This document shows positions 46,480 to 59,714 of a DNA stretch of 64,000 bases, piece after piece. This DNA comes from Girardinichthys multiradiatus. Lineage: Eukaryota; Chordata; Actinopteri; Cyprinodontiformes; Goodeidae. The stretch covers positions 22,715,093-22,779,092 of the forward strand of contig NC_061797.1 of the NCBI RefSeq assembly GCF_021462225.1, given 5' to 3'. How positions within the stretch are numbered: the first letter of the stretch is position 1; every line of letters begins with the position of its first letter. The position numbers and the translations under genes are program-made. The notes under the pieces were generated by a model. It searched no databases, was not told the origin of the DNA, and worked only from the letters and a program-made list of their open reading frames with translations.

Positions 46480-48135
46480 TTATTTTGTGTTTTATTTTTC
46501 ACCTTAAAAATCATCGTTTTTTTGAGTTAAGCCTTTGCATTTTGAGTAAAGAATAAATACCTGGTAAAATGATAAAACAATTTTACTGTTAATTTGAAGT
46601 GAGATTTTTTTGCAGTGGATCATGAACAGATTATAAATGTAATTCTTAGTCAAAAATCTAAAAAAAGGTTTGTTTTATATACGTTTTGTTTTTACAAGCG
46701 CAACCTTAGTCTAACAATGATTCACTTACTAAAAAAAAAAAAAAACATAGTTCACACACACAAGGTCAAAGGGTTGGAACAATGTTTAGGATATGAACAA
46801 ATTATGAGAGATTATTATTATATAAATTATTGTGAGAGCAAAAAAATAATCCACTTAATCAAACAATGACTTTTCAGTAGACAATTTTAAATTAGCAGGT
46901 ATTTTTAGTTGCTATATTTCATTGTTTTCCTTGTAGTGCATCAAATCTTGTGAAGAATATTGCAATAATTTTTCTGGTCAATATTCTAGATCAATGTAGA
47001 TAAAAAAAAATACTTTTCTCTTGAATATATAAGTTTGCATTTGATTTTCTCATTCTTAACATCAAAAGAGAGGGTAAATGTCACTGTAGGTGGCAGTTTG
47101 ATGAACGAGGAGGTCATGAAAAAGCCCTGCAGAGGCCACACATATTGACCAGAAAAATTGGTAGACCGCAAGCGTGAAATTGCTGTCACAGATCAATGGC
47201 TACTAATATGGAGAAGAGACAGATTCAAATCACAAGACCTCTAATCAATGATGATTAATCCTTCATGACATTCACACTTCCAGAATCAAACACCTAATTG
47301 TGAGATATTTGATAATTAGCTATTTCCATTTTTGAAAATTGGATGAATGAAAGACTTTGCCAATTCTTCTACTTGATGGTATAAATGTGAGAGCCCAGAG
47401 ATATTTTGTAAAAGTATATAAAATCAAACGTCAGCTCTACATGATTGGGATTCTGACACTTGATGAATTAGGTGATCAGTTACCTGAATGATCTGGAATG
47501 AAATGTGCTAATGGTGAGCCAAACAGGACAATGAGCTGTTTTTAACTGCTGCTATTAATCATGAATATTGACAAGGGCAAAACGTTTGGTTGGTAAATTA
47601 CAACTTTGAAAAATCCAATCTTTTCATTTTTTCTATTTAATCAACTTCTGACCATATACTGCCAATTAAAATGTTTCTTTATTATGCAAATTACATATAA
47701 CAATACATAATTAATGGGTGTTGTTCATCAGAGATGTTTCAAATAGAACTGTTAGTGTATGCATTGTTTCTTTTGTTGTTTGCACTCATCAAAAAGTCAT
47801 ATCAAGACAAAAGTGACTTCTTTCAACAGTTTAGTGATACTGAACGCTGATGTATTTTGACCAGCAAAGGCTCCTGTTTGTGGTCATGGCTGACTGCAGC
47901 AGGGAGCATCTCTTGTCAGTATAAAATCAATATATCACTGCACTCACTGGATCATTTCACACATCAAAGAATAGTAAAGCTTAGTAAATATTTGAGAAAA
48001 AGAACTGTGCACCATTTGGTTGCATCTTAAAACAGTCTAGACCTTCTACTGACACATGGTTTAGATTGGCAGGCACAGGATGAAATCCAACAGTGTTCAG
48101 GTATGCAATCATTTGGAATAAGTAAGAACTTGAGG
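46480..48135. other. Non-coding, no recognisable feature
   Basis: AT-rich; a few homopolymer runs. Nothing supported. Confidence 0.55.
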
Positions 48136-48139
48136 GTAT

Positions 48140-48460
48140 GGAGGCGTCCACCGTCTTCCTTTTCGGAGACTCGGATGAAGAGGTTTAGGCTCAGGAATTA
48201 CTTTCCTAATCTACACTACGCAACTCATTCTGGGTGATCTTAAGTCATCCCTTGGCGAGAAAAGATACATAACCCTGCCAGCAAATTCTTGATCTACACA
48301 ATAGTCTCCTTTTAATTGCACAGGTCAGGAAAGCCTTCAAGAAGAGGAGCCCAGGAGACCTCCTGATCAGATGTCTGCTTTCTTCTTTTGAAGTGAAGGA
48401 TCTCCACACCTTAACTCTAAGACTGATCCCAGCCAATCTTGGAGGGAAGCTCATTTCAGC
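48140..48460 (-). mobile_element. LINE 3' fragment, decayed
   Basis: On the minus strand AGISLRVKVWRSF matches AGHSLRDRVRSSVI of the LINE at 61385-62040, and RICWQGYVSFLA matches RTRWRDYVSRLA. The part between is shortened. Confidence 0.72.
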
Positions 48461-49244
48461 TAAAGAAACAGGTGTGTCTGAATTCTGGGCACAAAGTTAA
48501 GCTTGTTGCCTTAGTCACCTGTTCAGTTTTCAGATCTCAATGTGTAGTTGCAGAGAGAAGAGTGTCTCTATTTTGGAATCCTCGTGACTTATCTTTGTTG
48601 TCTTTTTATTAGGATATTATTAAAAAGTTAATTTATTTCACTATCTCAATTCATGAAAAATAATGTATATATTTTAATTTCATAGATTAATGTTTCAGTC
48701 TTTCTCACTAGCAAAGGTTTTCAAGTATCTTGGTTTCCTGTTAAATACAATTCAGCGCCTATTCACAACATCTCAAGGTACTTTACAAAAAAACACCTAA
48801 AACAGAACACAGTTTTACATCAAAGACATCATTGAGGTTGCCATAATTGAGGCCCTGTCTTTATGTTGCAACTGTTCCAAAAATAGAAAACATGTTTTGT
48901 AAACAAACCTTCATAATAGTAGACATATTGACATGAAAAAAAGAGTAAAAATGTATTTCATGACTTTAACTAAATCTGGATTCCATTTTTCTTTGCCAGA
49001 CTTTTCTGTCAGACTTTTCTGTACCTTTGTTTGGGTTACCAAGGCAAAATTCCTGATTGATGTGTGATCCAATATTTAAGATATAGGATATAATAGATTC
49101 CACTCTATTTTCCATAATGTAGCTTTTAGACATGTGTACACTTTGAGTTCTTGTTGGTCCTCTTAGCACTCCCCAAGACTGCAGACCCAGCTGGTCTTTT
49201 TTGGCTCAAAGCAAGGATACAATCTGTGACTGCCTGGCAATAAA

Positions 49245-49800
49245 TGTCATATGTGAAGTAGGTGCTGGATCAAAATGCAGACAGGACTGTGGAAGCAGAA
49301 TAGGGAGGAGGAATGGTTTAATAAAAATAAAATACAAACACTTACAAGCAGGCGCAAGGCAATCAGAGTGTGAAGAGACGAAAAATGTGCATCATAATGG
49401 AAGGATCCAGCAGAGAGCAATGAGAACCAGTGATCTTATATACTGAGGCTGGATGGAGAAATGAGAGGCAAGATGAGCTAATCACAGGAAATGAGTTGCA
49501 GCCGAGGCCAACATAGGGAGCGCAGGTGAAAGAGGGAGACTAATTAACCAGACTCAGAACTGAGTAGAGACACAGTTATCAGTCAAAGGCAAAATGATAA
49601 ACACAGATGTAACAGAAATAATTTTAAATATACAAATAACATAGCAAAAGAACAAACTATGAACTGAAAAGAAAGCCAACTAATATGGGAACAACAATCT
49701 GAATAGGGCACGACCTGAAAAACATAAACAGCAAGGAAATGGTCAAAAAACACAAACACGCAGAAGAAAATCAAAACCTAAACACCTCAGGATCATGACA
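49245..49800 (-). mobile_element. Solo LTR (TGTCATGA family), 556 bp
   Basis: On the minus strand it runs from TGTCATGATCCTG to ATATGACA. ATAAA flanks both sides (49240-49244 and 49801-49805), a perfect 5-bp duplication. A TATATAAGA promoter box (plus 49434-49443 region) and an ATTAAA near 49318 with a T-rich tract outline U3-R-U5. Confidence 0.9.
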
Positions 49801-49805
49801 ATAAA

Positions 49806-50865
49806 AGTTTAAGCCAGACTCAGTATTAATAAATTGAGGACAGAATACAGAAGAAAATCTGGTGGTGGGACTATGGTTAAAGAGTGGATCTAAAAATGAT
49901 AAAAACGAAAACCACGAAATACGTTCTATCATCTGAAGATGATACAACAATTCTTTTTAAAGGTATATTTAAGTGTATCTGGCACATGCTTGATATAAAT
50001 GGCCACAACAGTTAATATATTTGGCGTGCAATTGACCTTTTCATAGTGTTCTAATGTTAAAGTGTTCGGCTGTGCAGAACCTTTTTTTCTTTTAGTCTCC
50101 CCATAAATGTAGACAGAAAGGCAGTTGAAGTGACAAAACTGTGATATCCATGATGACAATAAACGTTTTTTGATGTGTAGCTTTATTTAGTGAAAATGTA
50201 GCTACAGGATGTCCATCGTTTCTTGTGTTATTCTATGTCTGACACCATCTTTTTCACTACAATAAAATATGAAAAAGCAGGGTCATCACCACCGCCACAC
50301 AGACTTTATTGGACACTTATAGTACCCAGTGTGACCACATCAATCAAAGACAAAGCTACAAAATGTTTATTTCCTCTCCAGTTAAACTACTAGATAAAAA
50401 TCTTTCTTTGTCCGACTGTTGAAAGAATAGACAAAACAAATGGGGACCAAACCTTTCTAATAATTTTCAACAAGCTAGAGACAAAAAATATACATTGTAA
50501 GATGAAAAACATTTGGATTCCCCTTTTATTTGCCAGATTTTACAGGATGTGACTCTTTATCTAAAGCTTGTAATCAGATTTAAAGCTATACGTCAAAATA
50601 ATGACCATGCAATCATCCATCCATTGTATGTACCTGCTTGATTCAACTCTTTATTATGGTAATGCTGGAGCAACTCCATCCTGTGCTAGTCAGTGTGAGG
50701 TAGAATGACTCTCAAAACTCTATACACCCATGTTAAAATTCCTGTTTTTTGTGTTGTAAAAAAAGACTATTATAAACAATTTCCAGTATTACTCCAAATA
50801 TAATCCGACATTTTTTCTGTGCAAAAGTATCAGTCAGGAAAAGAGGACAAAAGGCTTCACAGCAT
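49806..50865. other. Non-coding, no recognisable feature
   Basis: AT-rich; nothing supported. Confidence 0.55.
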
Positions 50866-50869
50866 TATT

Positions 50870-51070
50870 TGCATGCCATGACACAATGAAGACAGTCATT
50901 GAAGAAAAAATGGCAACAATGAGATCACAAATATTGTGTTTTCTGCGAAGTGATTGGAGATAAAAACAGTTCAGAGAGGTTTGCAAGAGCCCTGAAGCAA
51001 AACGAAGGAGCTACAGGAATTTCCAACAAGGACTGGTTATGTACATGCGACTGCCATCTCTTTTATTCTT
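50870..51070 (+). repeat. Small Tc1-like scrap
   Basis: 'gaaggagctacaggaatttcc' and the 'tgcgactgccatctc' that follows match 44700-44780 in order. No frame. Confidence 0.45.
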
Positions 51071-51284
51071 GTTTCAAACAGTCTGAAGAGTCTTAATAAT
51101 AATATGCAGTATTTTATTAGTAAGACAATAGGTAATAGTTAAATTAATTTAGTAGTATTTATTTATTTATTTTTAACTGAAATATGTTTGGAATTTCTTT
51201 TTTTTTTGGTTGCAGCACTAGTGGCCTTAAGTTTTGTTATTTTTTTCAAAGTTGGCAGACAGGAGGTGTTGTGGTGAGAGGACG

Positions 51285-51405
51285 AAGATATGCTGCAAAG
51301 GTCTTCAGGGTCGGAACTTGAACGTGGGACGGCTGCATCCAGGACTAAGCCCTTCGTATATTGGTCGAGTGCTCTACCACTATGTTGCACGCCGCTCCCC
51401 AATGT
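51285..51405 (-). repeat. tRNA-derived SINE head of a second family
   Basis: On the minus strand 'tagtggtagagca' (A-box, plus 51372-51382) and 'gttcaagttcc' (B-box, plus 51313-51323) are spaced as in a tRNA promoter. The element begins 'ggggagcggcgtgc'. There is no cloverleaf, so it is not a tRNA gene. Confidence 0.68.
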
Positions 51406-51477
51406 TTGGACATTTTGAGAGTTGAACTGTATGAATTCTGGAAACTTTCACTTAACAAATGGACATGCATAATATTG

Positions 51478-51715
51478 TAGGCTGCATAGTGGATGAGTTA
51501 TTAGCACTGTTGCCTTGTGGCAGGAAGGTCCAAAGGGTTGGAATCCCAGCCAAGGCTTTCCATGGTGGCATGTTCTCCTCGTGTATGTGTGGGGACTCCG
51601 GCCTTATCTCACAGACACTGGCATCTAAGAATGTGCATAGTTTTTCTTCCTGTGTGTTTCTGTGTTTGCCAATAATGGGCAATAATGGGTCTCACCACCC
51701 TGGATAGATGATAAT
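51478..51715 (+). repeat. SINE, degenerate
   Basis: Head 'tagcactgttgccttg', body 'catgttctcctcgtgtatg' and 'actccggccttatctcacag' in the order of the SINE at 29968-30321, strongly mutated. Confidence 0.75.
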
Positions 51716-54700
51716 GTCCTAAAAGGAAATACCTGTTCAATTAAATAAACCATTACTCCAATTTATATTTTGAAACTATAAACAGTGGCAGTAATAATCT
51801 AAAAGCATCAAAATCTCTGAGATGCTACAAGGCAGAAACTCTGAGACTATGAATTAAAGGGTTTAATCATTTTGATTCTAAAGAACATCATGTTGAGAAG
51901 TTGTATGCAGGCTTTTATTATTAAATTGTAGCTCTGGATGTTTATTTTATATGAAAAAAAATATTCTGCTGCTGATAAATACTCTTGTACCAAGCTAATG
52001 CACACATACGTGACTGAAATTATGTACAGTTACTGAGACTGTATGCAGGTGACAACAGGTTTTATCCATTCTATGTAATGGTTAAGGTAATTAGTTCTTG
52101 AAGTCTGTGATACATGGACAGACTGAAGTATTCAGTCTCTTGTCTCTCAGCATGAACATAAATGTATAAAACCGGCCTCATCATATGACACTTATGACAG
52201 GACGAGGAGGATGCTGTGCTAATGTTGCAAACGCCACTGCAATGATCACATGCAAGGCAGGCTGGAAGTGTGTTGCACTAGAGAGCTCCCTCAGATATCA
52301 TTAGCTGCTCTGTTGTGATGAAGAAGCAGGATTAAGATCATGTGATCCTCCCCTGAGACACTATTAATTAATAAGAGCTTTGCTAAAGAGGCCATCCTCC
52401 ACTAAGGCACTCATGCTATCTCGCTGGGAATCGATTTGTGTCTCTCTTGCTGCCAATGTGTCTGGCGGACATCTTTTACAGTACGACCCTCACGCCATGA
52501 GCCGTCTACATGTCTGCTGTTGAAGCGTGCAGACCCAGATGACACCTTCAGATCTAGGGATCACATTTCATCAATGGCCTGTGCTTCCTGTTGGACTTGC
52601 ACAGCATGATACAAGTCACAAGTTTGACATCACAAGGGTTTAGGTATATTATGTCACAAAGGCAATTCAACTGTGTGTTCTCCTGTTTGGTTTAAGGAGC
52701 TTGTCAGTATGACAGTTTGGAAGGACTTTAACACTACTATGACCACCTGGCTGTTTCATGAGACATTTCTTATTAAGAGCAAAGCTAAAATATGTTCAGT
52801 CAAAAGAGGATGTTGACATAATTTTATTATTTTCTAACTCTCCTATTATTCAGCAGAATCTATGAACAGTTAGCTGGTCTATTAATAAATAAATCACTAA
52901 CGCAATGTATAAATCATTGAATCTCTAACTTAACGTCAAGCATTTCAGAAAAATTTGAAATTTGTAAACCAGGATAAAAAATAAAAATAACATGATAATT
53001 TTACTATCACTCTTGTGCATTTGGTTAAATGTCTTGGCTTTGTTCTGACCACAAAGAGCGCACCCTGCAGAGATGTCGATCAATGTGCTCTCTGTATGTC
53101 ACCCCTTTTTAAATAGATTAAATTGACTTCGACTAACCTGTAAGTGATTTTGAAGACTCAGCCGTCATTTCTTGCCCTGCAAGGCTGACAGAAAACTCTG
53201 TTACTTTTCACAATAGCAATATTGAGAATAATTAAGTTAACACAATGGTGCACATTCACCATTTCTTTCTTTGGGATGGCTTAGAGAACAGTTCCTAAAT
53301 GCACACTTCAAAGACATTAGCATATAATTAGGGAGGCAGTGATGCTTTTAATTATTAACACAGAATACTAATTATGTTTCAACAATTACAGGGGGTAGCT
53401 TTTGGACCAATCCAACATTTGGACTTTAGGTTCTTTTTGAAACACTGAAACATTATTTAAATCTAAAGAAGCTCTATAAAATGACTTTTTGATACTTTTG
53501 TCTCAGCTATTAAATAAAACAATAAAAAAAAGTCAAATATACATCCTTCTGCTTTCTGTACTCATTGGATCCTGTTAGAGATTGAGGATGGCTGTCCACA
53601 TTGACAAACGTGAATGTAAAGGCACTTAAAAGATGGCAGTTAACCTAACATGAATGTTTTTACAGTGTGAGGAAGCTAGAAAACCTTAACATGTAGACAG
53701 AGAACAGGCAGTTTCCCAGTAGAAAGGCGCTAGATTAAAACCAGCAACCATCTTGTGATCAGGACTGCACAGCCAGATAAACAAATAATATTAACAGCAG
53801 CCTTATTCACATTTATGTAATTAATCAGTATTAGAAATTTAGACTATGTTAAAATGGTTTTAAAATGCCTGGAGACTATTTGGTAAGCGGTTTTAATGCA
53901 TTCCCAGCACTGACTTCCGCCTATGGACTTTATGTGGCTGTGAAATGAAGTGAATGAAGGGTTTTCAAGGTGGTTTTGTAAAGGCATATATTTACCCAGC
54001 ATATTTGGTTAACCTTTTATTCACTCCGTCAAAAAATACTAAATAGGTAACATGTAAAGATATAGATATAGGGTACCAAAGACTTCTAATACTTTTAGAG
54101 ACTGAACATTTGTTTTGAAAAACATAATATGTATGAGGCTATCATTAGGCTGCACAGGTCATAAGTTTAAGAGGATGCCATACAGACCCTGACAAACAAG
54201 TAGCTTCCAGAACCAGACACAAATTAAATATATTGAGATGTGCAGAGGGTCACACTAATGGATTTCCCATTCTGTGACATTTTAAAGGCACAAAAGCAGA
54301 TGGGCCAAAGCTCATTAATAAGACATTTTTCTTCATCCAGAAATATGCTTGTTGAAAATATCAGTTTTAAGTTATTCAGTCCTCCAAACATTTTTCAACA
54401 TCTTTCAATGATAATTTGTTTTCACTGATGCTTTTAAGCACTGCCAGATCCTTGGTCAGAAAAAGAAGTAGAGAAAACATCCCAATGAAAGTCAGAGTGC
54501 AGCCACTCTCCAAATAGCAATAATAGATTTGTTGCTCCTCTGATTTACATTTAAATGAAATCCTTTTATCTGGTGGTCTATCTTCTAATGGGCAAACTCT
54601 ACTTGGAAAGATCTGAATTATTGTCCTGCCACAGATGAGGAAAAAATAAGCATATTTCTGCTGTGTGCATACCACATTTATTAAGACAATGAAAAAGATC

Positions 54701-54777
54701 AACCAATAAAAGTTTTTTTTTTTTTTTTTTGAGAATTTAAGTAAATTTTCTATGTATGTATTTGTTTTGAATGTATG
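51716..54777. other. Non-coding; possible conserved non-coding core
   Basis: No genes or repeats recognised. The part at about 52170-52640 stands out as GC-balanced, non-repetitive and frame-poor, like a conserved non-coding element, but I cannot test conservation. Confidence 0.45.
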
Positions 54778-54779
54778 TA

Positions 54780-56880
54780 CACTACCGGTCAAAAGCTTTA
54801 GATTGTTGTGATTATTATTCTGAAAATATTATATAATATTTAATATTAATATTTTAATATTTTATCAAATAATATTTCGGTCTGTTAAGGATTGTCCTGT
54901 GAATACCAGCCCAGTAAGGTGATGGTATTAGGACAAAATAGAAAGGTGTGAGATGAGCTCTGGCATTATTGAACAGCATAAACTGCACACACATGGAATG
55001 AATTCACACAATTTCTTAAAATACAAGAATTTATTAACAAAAATAAGTCAACTCAAAGTCAAACATATTCCAATCAACAAACTCTTTACTATGCTAAAAC
55101 AATCCAACTAACTACCAAGCAGAATTACAGAACAACGAAGACTAATGGGCTATGTACAATATAAACAAGTTGATTAAAGATGATTGGAAATTATGACCAA
55201 AAGAGTGATGCAACATTACCATGCAATGTTATTTATGTTTGAGAACCAAGAATTATCTTGAAGAATCTGGAAATTAAGTTAAGTTAGTCTTGGAACTAAC
55301 TTAGGCAATAATCAGCAAACCTTTAGACAACCATTCACAATGCAAGATCAGATAAAATATTATTTTAATAAAATCATGTTTTAAATAATGATCTGCTGAA
55401 TAAAACCAATCTTCTGGATGACTAATTCTCAATGGTGTCTAATTAGCTGCCTTTATTTATTGAAATAATATTTGAAGAAATATTATTAAGGGAGTATTTT
55501 GGAAATGAACCAAATCTTTCTGGAGAAATGGGGCTTAATGGTGTTTACTTAGTTATCAAATCTTTAGGGACAATTATTTACTGGATTGAAGACTAAACCT
55601 TTCTGGGTAATCAAACACACACCTTTAAAAAATACCGTTAATAAAAGGGTTAAAATGCATAAGTGCGGACGGCATGTTATGAGCAATCTTCTGTGTTTAA
55701 AATCACCCTTCAAGTAAAGTTTGACTTAACTTAAAAACACACAAACAGGGCACGTCTGCTGCAGATAGCCTGCTAGCACTAAGGTAGCCAAATTTCACAC
55801 AAACAAAACCAAACTTCATAGAATGAAAACATTCAGATCATTTCATCCTAACTGTTAATCTGCCCAAACCTAACCTCTGACCATGGTGAGGAAATGTTGT
55901 CCAAGGGGCGAAGTTTGAAGAAACGTCCACAGTCAACAAGCGGTTAGCTCGGTTGCTTCGCGGGGGGTTGAAGGTGCATTCACTCTGTGAACAAAAGGGT
56001 TAGCTCCGGAGCTGTAGCTGGGCTGTCCGCTGACCACACGGGTTAACACGATGATGCGGTCTCTGCTGTCTTCCTTCCAGACTGGGAGACCACGTCTTTG
56101 CAGGGGGCTTCTCTCGAACACCGTTTGCTTCTGCAGGGCTCGGAGAGAAAGTCAGCAATGCTTGTACCTTAATTACCCCTTTTTATGAATGAAATCATCG
56201 GGTACACAAACAGTGCTTCACTCATACTTAACTTGTGAATATGATCGCGTGATCTTATGACACTCTTGGATCCAGTTTGAAGAGTTTATGTCTTTTTGCC
56301 AGCAAAAGACATTAGCGTACTTTGTCCCCCTCCTATCCCGATGAACACCAGCGTGGAAGAGGTCGGCTTGTTGGAGAGGGGGTGCTCTTATTCAGACAGA
56401 GGCATCATGGGAAGTCTGCTGCTACCCCACTTTCCTCAGTTGCTGGAAGTCAGTTAAATGCAATTTATTTTGAAAGTTCCAGAAAAGTCCGTACCAGAGT
56501 TTAATGTTGAAATCCATGGCTGGGTCCCAACAAGATGCACTTACTGGGTCTTTCTTCATGACTATTTACATTATAGATTCTCACCAAAGGCAAAAAAAAC
56601 TGTGAATGAATTGTCCTGAAAGAACTTTCCGGAGGTTCATTAACAGATGGCCAAAGGTTAAAATTTCAGTCGTTACACCAATGGGAGGCTACTTTAGGAA
56701 TTCTAAAATATAAAACTTATTTAAAGTTCTCTTACAATTTTTCGTTTGCTGCATAATTCCAAGTGTGTTCATTCACAGTTTTGATGCCTTCAGTGAGAAT
56801 CTAATCGCAATGTAATCAGTCTTAGACATAAAGAAAACAATTAAATGAAAAAGAGGTTCTAAAACGTCTGACCGGTAGTG
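54780..56880. mobile_element. Tc1-type element (CACTACCGG termini) interrupted by an LTR
   Basis: Ends CACTACCGGTCAAAAGC and its near-complement ...GACCGGTAGTG with TA outside each. Removing the LTR at 54804-56532 leaves about 370 bp, so it is a non-autonomous copy. The right part (56537-56880) has the 'cttcatgactatttacatt' and 'gtgtgttcattcacag' blocks shared with 29572-30386. Confidence 0.88.
54804..56532 (-). mobile_element. Solo LTR of 1.73 kb nested in the Tc1-type element
   Basis: TG and CA ends; AGAT on both sides (54800-54803 and 56533-56536), a 4-bp duplication. On the minus strand: a GC-richer 5' half with no long frame, then ~90-bp imperfect tandem units around 55600-55407 (enhancer-like), then AATAAA near 55032 and the end. 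A 3' fragment of the family is at 14937-15286 and a related piece at 45942-46222. I cannot name the parent element; a 4-bp duplication fits a retrovirus or Gypsy relative. Confidence 0.82.
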
Positions 56881-57004
56881 TATGCATGTATTTGTTCCTG
56901 CAAAATAACAAATCCTGATCATTCATTTTATTTAAACAACATGTTTTAAATAAAAGTTTGATAAGATATATTATGCCTGCTAATTCGATCATTAAGAGTT
57001 ATGA

Positions 57005-57750
57005 GCTGGTCTTTGGTCCGCTTTAAACGGACCAGAGTTCATTTCCCTCCTTGGTCCGGACTTTTTGTGCAGGTGTGAATACACTCAAGCGAACCCTGGT
57101 CCGGATCAAACAACCGGACCGAGACCCACTTTTTGAAGTGGTCTCGGTCGGCTTCCAAACGGACTCTGGTGCGTTTCGCTTATGGTCTGAATAGAAATCA
57201 GCCCCGATTTGAACCAACTACAAAAAGCGTACGTCTCTTTGGACATAAAAAGCCACCGTAGCCGGTAGCAAAGGTGTGTGTTGTAAGGTAATTACACCTG
57301 ATAAGCTGTGTGTTGCTTAGCAACGCTACTGGCTTGTTGCACGTAGAGAACGTCAGCGTTCAGCACGCATTCTCCGACGGGGTTCCAACATTATAAATGG
57401 AACATCTCAAAGTCTGTGTTGAATGAGCTGCTCTTCACCCTCACAATAATATTGCAGCTGTAATAACGGCACAATTATGCAGAACAGCTGTAGACGTGCT
57501 GCGTGCAGCACGCAGCACGTCTACAGCTGTTGTCCTCAATTTCCGGGTCTGTGCTCTGTCCCGCCCCGTCATTTCTGTCCAATGGGAGCCATGATCGTCA
57601 CCCGTGTGCCCTTGTTTACAAGTAATAGTTCGATTGCAAAAAGTACAATGTGAAAACAAACCGTACCAAATGAAAAAAAATAAAGTTAGCTTTTGGTCCG
57701 GACCAAACAAGCGGACCAAATGACTTTCCTGGTGTGAATACACTCATCAA
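57005..57750. mobile_element. GC-rich MITE-like unit with GGTCCG repeats
   Basis: Compositionally distinct from its AT-rich surroundings. Both ends carry clusters of TTTGGTCCG and its complement, and the phrase 'ggtgtgaatacactca' occurs at about 57071 and 57732. I recognise such GGTCCG-rich units as common fish MITEs but cannot assign the superfamily. No coding frame. It contains the palindrome at 57483-57531. Confidence 0.65.
57483..57531. repeat. Perfect 49-nt palindrome
   Basis: Two 24-base arms, perfect complements, around a single central A at 57507. The left arm begins AACAGCTGTAGACGTGCT. It would form a strong cruciform or hairpin. Confidence 0.97.
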
Positions 57751-57755
57751 TTGAT

Positions 57756-59710
57756 AATACAATATTAGATATTGCTAGAAATATTATTGATACAATATGA
57801 ATATTTAATTATAAGAATGCCATTCTCATTAATATGATATTTAGTTTTAGCAATCTAATTTTGATACACAAATACATACAATCAGTCCTGAAAGAGCTGC
57901 CTTTCAGTCCCAATTTCTGACTTCATTTCTGGTTTCTGGCTAAAAATAAACCAGAAAAATCATAACTCCTTTACTTTGGAATTTGGCAATATTATGCAAC
58001 AGACTCTGGGACTATAGAAAAATGATAGAATCAGAGATATGCAAATATGATGGTAGAAAGCATGTTGCAATTATTGTGGAATTACACAATTAGTATGCTG
58101 CTTAACACAAGATGTCATGTACCAATTTTGGAAGATGAAATGATTTGTATAAAAATGGAAAGTACAGTTAAGCAGAAAATGACCAAAGATAAATCTTCAA
58201 AATACCAGTGGGAATATGCAAAATGAATGCTCGGCAAATATAGGAAATGTTTTACTGCTGTAATACCAACAAAGATATTTCCAGTGATTATTGAGAAGGG
58301 TATAAATTAATTTTGATGTAATATTAAAAAGAAAATGTTAATAAAAACTTTTACATTGGTCATTGAACTAACTTCTTATTAGATGGTTAAAAATTTTAAA
58401 TCTAAATCAGCCAGGGGTATAAATAACTTTTGCTATGGCTATGAATTTCGCCCATTACAGCAACTGTATTGAGGTATTTATTGTAAAGGTACAGCATACC
58501 CAACACATGCCTTAATATACATAGGAATTAGTTTTAATTTCACAAACACTCTCACCTTTTCTGTTAAAACGTATTTATTTAATCAGAAATAAAATTATCC
58601 TGCACATTCACCTAACTGAAAACTTAACATATAACACAGAAAAATAGGCACGTCAATGAAAGATCTCTATAAAGTTTTAAGGAACTATATTAAAACTGTT
58701 CATTGAAATTTTTAAAAAGACAATCTAAATTGCACAAAATGATGTAACAAAGCTTTGTTTTAACATTAACCCTAGAAATCAGTCAAACTTGTGATGCTAA
58801 TAGGAAATAATGACTTTGCTGATTGACCCTATTGAAGCAGAAAATAATCTTACACTGCAGAAAATTGAAAGCAGGTTCTCTACTCTACTAAATGCTAAAT
58901 CACATACATGGATGAACAAACATTAATTACATTAGAAGTCTTGCAGCCAGGACCAAGATGGTAAAGTTTAAACACCATCAGCTGATTATCAACTGAATGA
59001 TTGCCTTCATGAAATACTTATTCTTCTCATTTCTCATCCTACCTCAAAAATAACAGATAGTAATAAGAGGGATACAAATTTGTCCCTTCATAAAGACGGG
59101 ACAGAATTGTTCATGTTTAGCTGGATTTATGTGCAGGTCTTTGTCAAAGATTGCCAAGTATAACTTGCATTTAATCTACTCTATATCAACATACTGTTTT
59201 TAGTTTAAAGCATGAGCGCCACAACAAACCTGCTTGCCAGTTAAAAACACTAAACCAGTGACACTTTTTCTTGTGCTTTAACCAAACGGGTCTCTCCAAG
59301 GGACATGGAGTGTGACTTCCAATTAGTTTTTCAGAGATTTATTCATGAAACTGTTTAAATGTATAAGAGAATGTTAACAGAATAATGGATTTTAAATGGC
59401 TTCCACATTGCAAAACCACTCTTAGCAATACAGACTGATGAGTTTTATACGACGCTTTATGTAAATGGGAAACTTTTAAGCTTCATTTGGCTGATTCAAG
59501 CAAAACAAAACAAAATGTATTTACACGTTTTAATCTGGATGTTTAATTTTTGCTTTCTATAAAAATAAAAATAAATCAACAAGTTATCTCATCTTCATTC
59601 TGTCCTTGTAATTTTGTGGTAACTTTTTCAAAAAGATTTAAAGCACTGCTATTACCATAAAAAGTAGATGCATTGAAACAAAAATGTCCTAGGTTGAAAT
59701 AAAACTTTCA
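57756..59710. other. Non-coding, no recognisable feature
   Basis: AT-rich; nothing supported. Confidence 0.55.
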
Positions 59711-59714
59711 AAAC

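Noticed and set aside
57483..57531. Transcription terminator hairpin
   Set aside because: No T run or gene upstream; it lies in a MITE-like unit of a eukaryotic genome.
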